Of a stretch of DNA of 23,083 bases, positions 12,882 to 19,250 are shown piece after piece. The notes under the pieces were generated by a model, which made no database searches, was not told where the DNA came from, and saw only the letters and a list, made by a program, of their open reading frames with translations. Origin of the DNA: CAZIOH01 sp964540815 (lineage in GTDB: Bacteria > Myxococcota_A > Polyangia > Fen-1088); the NCBI GenBank assembly GCA_964540815.1, contig CAZIOH010000105.1:1-23083 (forward strand), given 5' to 3'. Within the stretch, counting starts at the first letter, position 1. The number at the start of each line of letters is the position of its first letter. The translations under genes and the position numbers were made by a program.

Positions 12882-14765
12882 TCAGAACGATGGGACGGCC
12901 AGGCCGTCGGCGTCGTGGATGGGCACCCGGCGGATCGGCTTCGGGGCGGGCTTGCGCTCGGGGGGCCTCGGCTTCTTGTCTCCGACCTTGTCTCCGAGCT
13001 TGTCGACGCCCTTGTCGGCGACGGCGGGCGCCGGCTCGAGGCTGAAGCGCAGGACTCCGTGGTCGTGCTCGGGATCCACCCGCACCATCCGCTCCTTGTG
13101 GCCTTCGGCCCGCAAGATGTAGTCGCGGGGCTGGTCGAGCTTCGGCAGGGTGAGCTCGACCGGGACCTGGCCCAGGTCCTCGGGGGCAGCACCCACACCC
13201 GGGTCTGGCCTGCGAAACAGGTGGGTGGTCGCGGGGACGGCTTCGATCCGCAGCGTCACGCTGGTCGCGGCCGCCGGCCTTGCACCCGCGGCCCGATCCG
13301 GCGCGGGGGCTCCGGCCGAAAGGGACGAAGACGGGGCGGGGCTCGGGCCCGGGACGGTGTTCGGCGCGAGCGGTGGCGCCGGCCGTCGCGCGATGAGCAC
13401 GCCGCCCGCCACCACCGCCAGCGTCGCGAGGCCGGCGAACACCAGCCCCCGGTGGTTCCGTCGCGGCACATCCTCGAACGAATCATCGAGCTCGGAGGCC
13501 GCCGACGAGAACGTGGTGGACTGGGTCACCGGCATGGAGCTCGCCGTCTCGCCGGGACCTCGGAGCGGCCCCGGTGTGCTCCGGGAGTTGCCGCTCCCGC
13601 GCCATTCCCCGCCAGTTCCCTCGTCCCGGCCGTCCGTCCCGGCGACCGAGGAGGTGGTGGTGATGCGGCCCGCGGTGCCCCGGGCCTGCCCGCCGCCCGA
13701 CGACGCGCCGGATTCGCCATGGCCATGGCCATGGCCATGGCCATCGGGGGCGTCGCCTTCGGCGATGGCCCGGCTCGGACGCTCGGCCGTCCTCGGCTCG
13801 GGGTCCGGCGTGTTCAATGCGGCCCGCAGGGACTGCATGTCCGGGAACCGCTCCTCGATGTCCTTCGACAGGGCGCGCGCCACCGCGCGCACGATGTGCG
13901 GCGGCGTGCCGGGCGCGAGGGCGCCGAGCGAGGGGGGCGGCTCGAGCATGTGCTTGGCGAACAGCTCGCCCACTCCCTCGGCCACGAAGGGCGGCCGGCC
14001 AGAGATCATCTCGAACAGGATCACCGCCAGCGAATAGATGTCGGTCCGGTGATCGAGCTTGCCCGACCCGCGGCACTGCTCGGGTGACATGTAGAGCGGC
14101 GTTCCCATCAGCGAGCCCGTGCGGGTCTTGACCGAGCGGCCACCCGACTGGCTGGTCTCGCCCCAGCCCGAGGTCATCTTCGCCACCCCGAAGTCCAGGA
14201 TCTTCACCTCGGGTGGCGTGCGCGGCCCGACCAGGTACACGTTGTGGGGCTTGAGGTCGCGGTGAATCACGTTCTTGTCGTGGGCGGCCTGGAGCGCGTC
14301 GCAGATCTGCGAGGCGATCGCCACCGCCTCGGCCGGCGGGACCGGACCCTCCTCGATGCGCGCGGCCAGCGACTGCCCGGACAGGAGCTCCATCGTGAAG
14401 TACGGCTGCCCATCCGCCGTCTGACCGAAGTCCAGGACCTCGACGATGTTGTGGTGGCGGATCATGTGGATGGTCCGGGCCTCGTTGAAGAAGCGCGCCA
14501 CCGTCTCCGGATCGTGCGCGAACGAGGTGTGCAGGAGCTTGATCGCGACCTTGCGGCCGATGACCGGGTGCTCGGCCATGTAGACGACGCCCATGCCGCC
14601 CTCGCCGATCTGCTCGACGACCTTGTAGTTCCCGATGGTCTGACCGACGAGGCTTGGTGGGACGCTCGGTGGGAGGCTTCGTGGGGTGTTCAAGGCAGGC
14701 TCATGTGACGAGAGGGCGGGCGGGCGGCTTCCTTCAGAAATCGAACTCCGCGAGGACGCTCCCAC
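12882..14765 (-). CDS. Hanks-type Ser/Thr protein kinase with TM segment and PEGA-like tail
   Basis: 627-residue membrane-anchored kinase. The domain spans about 46-318: P-loop GEGGMG at 54-59, VAIK with Lys76, helix-C Glu95, catalytic loop HRDLKPHN at 168-175 (Asp170, Lys172, Asn175), DFG at 191-193, and GTPLYMSPEQ at 221-230. The RD arginine implies activation-loop control. A long Ser/Thr/Gly-rich linker (320-435, with a GHGHGHGHG run) leads to one TM segment at about 440-459, then a Pro-rich spacer and a beta-rich PEGA-like domain at 500-578. The end carries xDKx tetrapeptide repeats and a basic tail. The upstream PEGA-like gene overlaps it by 32 bp if GTG 14765 is the start. An in-frame TTG at 14693 would remove the overlap; neither start has a clear ribosome-binding site. 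Confidence 0.92.
   Translation of the reverse strand: MGASSRSSISEGSRPPALSSHEPALNTPRSLPPSVPPSLVGQTIGNYKVVEQIGEGGMGVVYMAEHPVIGRKVAIKLLHTSFAHDPETVARFFNEARTIHMIRHHNIVEVLDFGQTADGQPYFTMELLSGQSLAARIEEGPVPPAEAVAIASQICDALQAAHDKNVIHRDLKPHNVYLVGPRTPPEVKILDFGVAKMTSGWGETSQSGGRSVKTRTGSLMGTPLYMSPEQCRGSGKLDHRTDIYSLAVILFEMISGRPPFVAEGVGELFAKHMLEPPPSLGALAPGTPPHIVRAVARALSKDIEERFPDMQSLRAALNTPDPEPRTAERPSRAIAEGDAPDGHGHGHGHGESGASSGGGQARGTAGRITTTSSVAGTDGRDEGTGGEWRGSGNSRSTPGPLRGPGETASSMPVTQSTTFSSAASELDDSFEDVPRRNHRGLVFAGLATLAVVAGGVLIARRPAPPLAPNTVPGPSPAPSSSLSAGAPAPDRAAGARPAAATSVTLRIEAVPATTHLFRRPDPGVGAAPEDLGQVPVELTLPKLDQPRDYILRAEGHKERMVRVDPEHDHGVLRFSLEPAPAVADKGVDKLGDKVGDKKPRPPERKPAPKPIRRVPIHDADGLAVPSF
12975..13022 (-). 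repeat. Four 12-bp tandem repeats in the kinase tail
   Basis: Units starting at 12975, 12987, 12999 and 13011 each begin CTTGTC on the plus strand. They encode consecutive tetrapeptides of the form xDKx in the C-terminal tail of the kinase. Confidence 0.7.
13716..13744 (-). repeat. Hexanucleotide tandem repeat (ATGGCC)n in the kinase linker
   Basis: More than four uninterrupted ATGGCC units on the minus strand encode a His-Gly run (GHGHGHGHG) in the linker of the kinase. A unit gain or loss would stay in frame, so length variation would be tolerated. Confidence 0.75.
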
Positions 14766-15960
14766 TGGACGCGCTCGCGGCCGGGAAGATTCTCAGCCCC
14801 CGCTGCACCATGGCCGATTCTCCCCCAGAATGCTCGTCTTCCCCCGCCAGATAGCCCTTGTAGAGGAAATAACCGCTGGCGATGCCCAGCGCGGAGCCGA
14901 CCCCGATGCACACCCACTGCAGGGCGTGATCCCGGTTGCCCTTGTCGGTGAGCGAGGTGGCGGCGTCGCGCTCGGCGGGGGTGAGAGGCATGGCGGGCTG
15001 CCCCTTCGTGTCGCACACCCCGCTCGCACAGGGGAAGCGGCGGTAGGCATCGAGATCCTGGTTGACGTGTCGCACGTCGAGGCCGAACTTCAGGGCGGCC
15101 CCGGCGCTCACCACGCCCCCGGCGAGGGTGACCCAGAATCCCGTGCGATAACCTGCGCCGGGCGCGGACTTGCCCCCCCGCGCGCCCTCCGACTCGTCCC
15201 GATCGGCCTCGCCGAGCTGAACCACGGGCCTCGACTTCGCGGCCACCGGGGCTCCGTTCGAGTCGCGCAGGTCGAGCTTGAGATCGAGCACTTGCCCGGC
15301 CGCCAGCGACACGGACTGGGCGCCGGCCCCGAAGCCCACCTTGGTCAGGGACACCTCGTGCTTGCCGGCCGGCACGTCGGACAGCACGAGCGGCTTGTCG
15401 GGCAAGGTCGCACCAGCGGCCACCCCGTCGAGGGAAACGACCGCGCCCGGCACCTCGGCCGAGATGCGCAGCGTCCCCACGTCCGCCGATCGCCCGCGCA
15501 GCTTGAAGAACCACCGGGCCACGATCGGCTTCAGGGACGCCCCCCCGAGCTTCTCCTTCGGGACGGTCTCCGACAGCCAGGCCTCGATCTTCTCGTGCTT
15601 GACGTCGAACAGCTTGAGCCAGACGACATAGGCGTCGCCGGATCGCTTGATGCTGCCGTAGATCAGGCGCTCGACGCTGAGGCTCTTGGCGGCTTGGGCC
15701 ATGCATGCATGACCCTCATCGGCACATGAAAAGACCAGTTTGAGCTCGACCAGATCTCGACCGGCCCCGAGGCGCATGTCGTGGCTGCTCGAGACGTTCT
15801 GGCGCAGGAGCTCGGCTATCTCGTCGGCCAGCTTCGGCGGGACGTCCTGGGTCTCGAGGCCGAGGACCGCGGTGGCGAGGTCGTCCGACTCGGCGTGGGC
15901 CGACCCGGACAAGATGGCGGTGAGCGCCAACGCAATCAGGCAGGGCTGCTGCAGGCGCAT
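14734..15960 (-). CDS. Secreted PEGA-like domain protein, partner of the Ser/Thr kinase
   Basis: 408 residues. A Sec signal peptide (MRLQQPCLIALALTAILSG, cleavage likely after AHA) fits the ATG at 15960; an in-frame TTG at 15972 is the alternative. Residues 25-150 resemble the FlgO/CsgG-like N-terminal fold common ahead of PEGA domains (LADEIAELLRQNV, then LIYGSIKRSGDAYVVWLKLFD). Residues 165-240 look like a PEGA repeat: GTLRISAEVPGAVVSLDGVAAG, with PLVLSDVPAGKHEVSLTKVGF, the typical 'p.GaeV.vDG...G....p...l..G.H.V.v...Gy' pattern (the quoted stretch is interrupted by short turns). Two hydrophobic segments (about 268-290 and 338-358) may anchor the C-terminal part. It is first in an operon with the kinase, whose own tail has a similar beta domain, suggesting a common envelope stress or cell-surface sensing role (inference). 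Confidence 0.75.
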   Translation of the reverse strand: MRLQQPCLIALALTAILSGSAHAESDDLATAVLGLETQDVPPKLADEIAELLRQNVSSSHDMRLGAGRDLVELKLVFSCADEGHACMAQAAKSLSVERLIYGSIKRSGDAYVVWLKLFDVKHEKIEAWLSETVPKEKLGGASLKPIVARWFFKLRGRSADVGTLRISAEVPGAVVSLDGVAAGATLPDKPLVLSDVPAGKHEVSLTKVGFGAGAQSVSLAAGQVLDLKLDLRDSNGAPVAAKSRPVVQLGEADRDESEGARGGKSAPGAGYRTGFWVTLAGGVVSAGAALKFGLDVRHVNQDLDAYRRFPCASGVCDTKGQPAMPLTPAERDAATSLTDKGNRDHALQWVCIGVGSALGIASGYFLYKGYLAGEDEHSGGESAMVQRGLRIFPAASASSGSVLAEFDF

Positions 15961-16082
15961 GAGATAGGCCAATGATTCCGCAGGGAAGGGTGGCTGTCAA
16001 TGTGACCGGGTGGACCGGGGGCCCGGCGGGTGCCGCGCGCGCGGGTCGCCGTGCGGGTCGCCGCCGGCTTCGCGGGGGTCCG

Positions 16083-16111
16083 TGGAGAGTTTGGGCGGAG
16101 GCTGCTAGCGT
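16083..16111 (+). promoter_or_regulatory. Candidate promoter of the histidine kinase gene (leaderless-type)
   Basis: TGGAGA at 16083-16088 and TAGCGT at 16106-16111 have a 17-bp spacer. The -10 ends 6 nt before the GTG start at 16118. The only GGAGG (16097-16101) is 16 nt from the start, too far to be used. Confidence 0.45.
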
Positions 16112-16117
16112 GAATGG

Positions 16118-17722
16118 GTGCGACTCGGCGTTTCGGCAAAGATCCTGCTCGCCTATGCGGTCTTGCTGGCGGCGTTCGCGGGCAATGCCACGTTCACGGT
16201 GCTCACCATACACCGGGCGCGGCAGGGCGTCGTCGCCAACCAGGCCTATCTCGACCTGCAGAGCTCGGTCGACACCGCGTGGAAATCACTGAACGACTTC
16301 GCGGGCGCCCTCGGCCGCAATCTGCGCAAGCAGCCGAACCTGGCCCTCGCCTTCCGGATGACCCACAAGAACCTGGACGAGGCGCTGGCGGCCATCGACC
16401 GCTACCTCGAGCGGGAGCCTACCAGCTTTCGACGGCCCGACTTCGAGGCCAAGCGCCGCCAGATCCAGGCCTTCAAGGGGGATCTCGACCGGCTGTCCGG
16501 ACAGATGGTCCTGGCCGAGGCCGGCGCGGACGACCAGGCCTGGCCGGAGTTCGAGAGCCAGTTCGCCAACCTCACCCACGGGCTCAACCGGCTGCGGCGG
16601 CCCCTGCGCGGCGAGAGCGCCCAGATCGCCCAGCGGCTGGCGGACGACGAGGAGAACGCCATGCAGATGGCGCTGGCCCTCGGCGGGCTCGGGCTGTTCG
16701 TGGCCGGCCTGGCCGTGGCGTTCGTCTGGCGCATCCTGCGCCCGCTCCAGGTGCTCCGCTCGCGGGCCCGCGAGATCGCCGGCGGGGAGTACGCGCGCCG
16801 CACCGGGGTCTCGTCGCGCGACGAGATCGGGGATCTGGCGCGCGAGCTCGACGCCATGGCCGCGGCGCTCGAGGAACGCGAGCTTCGCCTCATCCGGTCG
16901 GAGCGGATGGCCACGGTGGGGCGCATGGCGGCGCAGATCACCCACGAGGTGCGGAACCCGCTGGCGTCGATCGGGCTCTATGCCGAGCTGCTGTGTGACG
17001 AGCTCGGGTCCGAGCCCGAGCCGCGTCGCCTGGTCGAGTCCATCACCAGCGAGGTCGATCGCCTGACCGAGATCACCGAGACCTACCTGCGGTTCGCCCG
17101 CCTGCCGCGTCCGCAGCTCGAGGCCGAGGACCTCGGAGAGCTGGTGGCCTCGATCGTCGAGTTCTCGCGGGCGGAGCTCTCGAACGCGGGCATCCGTCTC
17201 GAGGTGGACCTCGGCGACCAGCCCATCGAGGCGTCGGTGGACGAGAACCAGATCCGGCAGGCCCTGCTCAACCTGATCCGCAACGCGCGCGAGGCCATGT
17301 CGGCCTCCGGAGGCGGCGTGCTGCGGGTGGCGCTCGCGCTCCGGGCGCCCGGCCTCGCCGAGATCGTGGTGTCCGACACCGGTCCCGGGATCCGCCCCGA
17401 ACACCTGCCGAAGGTCTTCGATCCCTTCTTCTCCACCAAGGCCAAGGGGACCGGGCTCGGCCTGCCGCTGGTCCAGCAGATCGCCATCGAGCACGGCGGG
17501 TACGTCGAGGTGGATTCGTCGAGCACCGCCGGGACCGCGTTTCACATCGTGCTCCCGAGGCGCGAGCCGCAGGCGATGCCCGCGTCCGGCGCGCGCGGCG
17601 GCGCGGCTGACGGCGCGAGCGACAGCCGGCACGCGGAGGCCTCCGGTATTTCAACGTCGCCGGGGAATGACCCCGGCATGCATGCTACGATCGCCCCGTC
17701 GGTGCGCCCATCGGAGGGATGA
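16118..17722 (+). CDS. Orphan membrane sensor histidine kinase (NtrB/ZraS-like)
   Basis: 534 residues. TM1 at about 8-30, a helical extracytoplasmic sensor region at 31-185, TM2 at about 186-204, and a HAMP linker at 205-258 (RPLQVLRSRAREIAGGEY). The HisKA phospho-acceptor is His276 in ITHEVRNPLASIG. The HATPase_c domain has N-box NLIRNAREAM (385-394), G1 DTGPGI (420-425), F-box FDPFFST (434-440) and G2 GTGLGL (444-449). The H-E-x-R-N-P-L-A-S form matches the NtrB/AtoS/ZraS group, whose partners are usually sigma-54 activators. No response regulator is encoded nearby. The last 50 residues after LPRR are low complexity and run over a hairpin, a palindrome and the candidate promoter of the next gene, so the tail may be non-functional. 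The start is a GTG without a ribosome-binding site. Confidence 0.93.
   Translation: MRLGVSAKILLAYAVLLAAFAGNATFTVLTIHRARQGVVANQAYLDLQSSVDTAWKSLNDFAGALGRNLRKQPNLALAFRMTHKNLDEALAAIDRYLEREPTSFRRPDFEAKRRQIQAFKGDLDRLSGQMVLAEAGADDQAWPEFESQFANLTHGLNRLRRPLRGESAQIAQRLADDEENAMQMALALGGLGLFVAGLAVAFVWRILRPLQVLRSRAREIAGGEYARRTGVSSRDEIGDLARELDAMAAALEERELRLIRSERMATVGRMAAQITHEVRNPLASIGLYAELLCDELGSEPEPRRLVESITSEVDRLTEITETYLRFARLPRPQLEAEDLGELVASIVEFSRAELSNAGIRLEVDLGDQPIEASVDENQIRQALLNLIRNAREAMSASGGGVLRVALALRAPGLAEIVVSDTGPGIRPEHLPKVFDPFFSTKAKGTGLGLPLVQQIAIEHGGYVEVDSSSTAGTAFHIVLPRREPQAMPASGARGGAADGASDSRHAEASGISTSPGNDPGMHATIAPSVRPSEG
17659..17691 (+). promoter_or_regulatory. Hairpin, palindrome and -10 upstream of the 172-residue protein
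   Basis: GCCGGGG-AATGA-CCCCGGC (17659-17677) is a perfect 7-bp stem. It merges into the palindrome GCATGCATGC (17676-17685), which is followed at once by TACGAT (17686-17691), a plausible -10. The predicted leader is about 28 nt and carries GGAGGG at 17713-17718, 7 nt before the ATG at 17726. The structure sits where the -35 should be. Confidence 0.5.
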
Positions 17723-17725
17723 GCA

Positions 17726-18244
17726 ATGACCCAGGAATCTCAGTCGAGCGTCGAGCAGGACGAGTTGTTTCCAGAGGTGTTCGATGACTACAGCGCCTTC
17801 CTGAAGGCCGCGGTGCGGGAGTACTACGATCGCGGCTGGAAGAATCGGCGCGGCAACTTCATCGCCTTGCTGATCGCGTCCGGGCAGGTGCTGTCGATGG
17901 CCGCCGACTCGGTGAAGGACGGCTCGGGATTCAAGAAGGCCGCGATGGGAGCGGCCGGGGTGGTGGCGCTGCGGGTGGCTCTGCGCTACGCGCTGACCGG
18001 GCCCCTCGGGATCGTGCTGACCGGCGCGGCGGCGGTGTCGGCGGTCGGATACCTGGTGAAGAATCAGAAGGAGATTGGCACCAAGGTCGGCGCCTACCGC
18101 GCGCTCATCGACACCAACCGCGCCAAGTTCGAGGAGATCCAGGGTGGTTACCGGGGCGGGCGCTACGACGCCAACGCCCGCAACCTGATGGTCGACGGCC
18201 TCCTGCGGCGCTTCCTCGACGACGTCGACGTCGACCCGGCCTAG
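17726..18244 (+). CDS. Small hydrophobic protein of unknown function
   Basis: 172 residues, no family recognised. An acidic N-terminus (EQDELFPEVFDDYSAFLKAAVREYYDRGW) is followed by an alanine/valine-rich hydrophobic region at about 73-112 that could form one or two membrane segments (AAMGAAGVVALRVALRYAL and GIVLTGAAAVSAVGYLV). The C-terminus is a charged helical segment (FEEIQGGYRGGRYDANARNLMVDGLLRRFLDD). The start is supported by GGAGGG 7 nt upstream. The gene begins 3 nt after the histidine kinase stop, so co-transcription is likely even though it may have its own promoter. Whether it is the kinase's partner is unknown. Confidence 0.7.
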   Translation: MTQESQSSVEQDELFPEVFDDYSAFLKAAVREYYDRGWKNRRGNFIALLIASGQVLSMAADSVKDGSGFKKAAMGAAGVVALRVALRYALTGPLGIVLTGAAAVSAVGYLVKNQKEIGTKVGAYRALIDTNRAKFEEIQGGYRGGRYDANARNLMVDGLLRRFLDDVDVDPA

Positions 18245-18278
18245 CTCGCACCGGCCGGGCTCGACGCGGCCTGGCTCG
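18236..18278. repeat. Three 13-bp near-repeats with a 15-bp period
   Basis: CCGGCCTAGCTCG (18236-18248), CCGGCCGGGCTCG (18251-18263) and GCGGCCTGGCTCG (18266-18278). The first unit contains the TAG stop of the preceding gene; the other two are intergenic. Confidence 0.6.
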
Positions 18279-18303
18279 CCAAGCGCGCAGGTCCGGCCTG
18301 ATC

Positions 18304-19125
18304 TCAGAGCAGCATCAATGGCTTGAGGCCGGAGCGGCTGAAGCGGACGAGCAGGCTCGAGCGCAGCACGTTCTCCACCTTGCCGGGGCCATAGGTCGGG
18401 TGCGAGATGATCTCGCCGGCCTTGTAGCGCTCCTTGGGATCGAAGGCCCGGATGAGGGGGGCGCGGGCGATCTCCTCGGCCAGGACCCGCGAGGCTTCGA
18501 TCCGGCGCGCGGCCTCGGGATCGGGAGCGGACCTGCGCGCCGCGCCCGCCGCGCCCTCGACCTCGCCGTCGGCGCCGCGCTTGCGCGCCGGCTCGGTGCG
18601 AAAGGCGTGACGCGACCCGCAGACCTGACACAGGACCTGCTTGGGCTCGCTACCGACCATCGCGACGACGTTGTGGGTCTTGAGATCGCCACACTTTCCG
18701 CACCAGGCCTCGACCTCACCCCCGACCGCCAGCCCGTCCGCACCGCTCCGGCGCGTCCCTCCACTCCACGACACGCCGGTGATCCGACGCTCACCCACGG
18801 TCGAGACCCCGGTCACCTGGCGATCGGGCGTGCTGCTCGACGCGACCGCGGGAACCCGGGGCAGGAGATCCGCCATGCGACGCAGGTCCGCCACGCGGCG
18901 GCCGACCACGCGATCGGCCCGCTGCTGCTCGCTGGCGGAGAGCCCGGCGACGAGCTGGCGCAGGCGGCCGCCCAGCCGATCGACGGCGGCATGCACGCCG
19001 GCGATGAAGTCACGGTCCTCGAGGCGCTCCTGGGCCGCGTGGACCTGGAGCGCCACGTCGCGGGCTTCGTCCGCGAGGCTGTCGATGGTGAGGGGCTTGG
19101 ACTCCACGGGCCTGGAACTTTTCAC
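18304..19125 (-). CDS. Zinc-ribbon protein with SH3-like C-terminal segment
   Basis: 273 residues, not a named family. The N-terminal 90 residues are helical and charged (AQERLEDRDF to RRVADLRRMADLLPR). A flexible Ser/Gly-rich linker leads to a two-knuckle zinc ribbon: Cys142 and Cys145 (WCGKCGDLKTHNVV), then Cys166 and Cys169 (LCQVCGSRHAFR). A Lys/Arg/Ala-rich stretch follows. The C-terminus (YKAGEIISHPTYGPGKVENV then LLVRFSRSGLKPL) strongly resembles the small beta-barrel at the end of UvrD/PcrA-type helicases, CarD-like and related proteins ('G..V.H..fG.G.V.......v.F...G.k.L'), which usually contacts protein or RNA polymerase. Hence a nucleic-acid or RNA polymerase-associated role is plausible but inferred. 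The start is a GTG with a G-run 3 nt upstream. It stands between two plus-strand genes. Confidence 0.72.
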   Translation of the reverse strand: MKSSRPVESKPLTIDSLADEARDVALQVHAAQERLEDRDFIAGVHAAVDRLGGRLRQLVAGLSASEQQRADRVVGRRVADLRRMADLLPRVPAVASSSTPDRQVTGVSTVGERRITGVSWSGGTRRSGADGLAVGGEVEAWCGKCGDLKTHNVVAMVGSEPKQVLCQVCGSRHAFRTEPARKRGADGEVEGAAGAARRSAPDPEAARRIEASRVLAEEIARAPLIRAFDPKERYKAGEIISHPTYGPGKVENVLRSSLLVRFSRSGLKPLMLL

Positions 19126-19250
19126 GGACCCCGGGGGAACGCAACCGCGCTCCCCACATTTTGTTGGCCCGCCGGACGCCTCCGAGGCGCGCGCCGTCGC
19201 GGGTCGGGTTATCTTTGCCGGGCTCGAGCGTCACGCCCGGGCCCCCCCGC

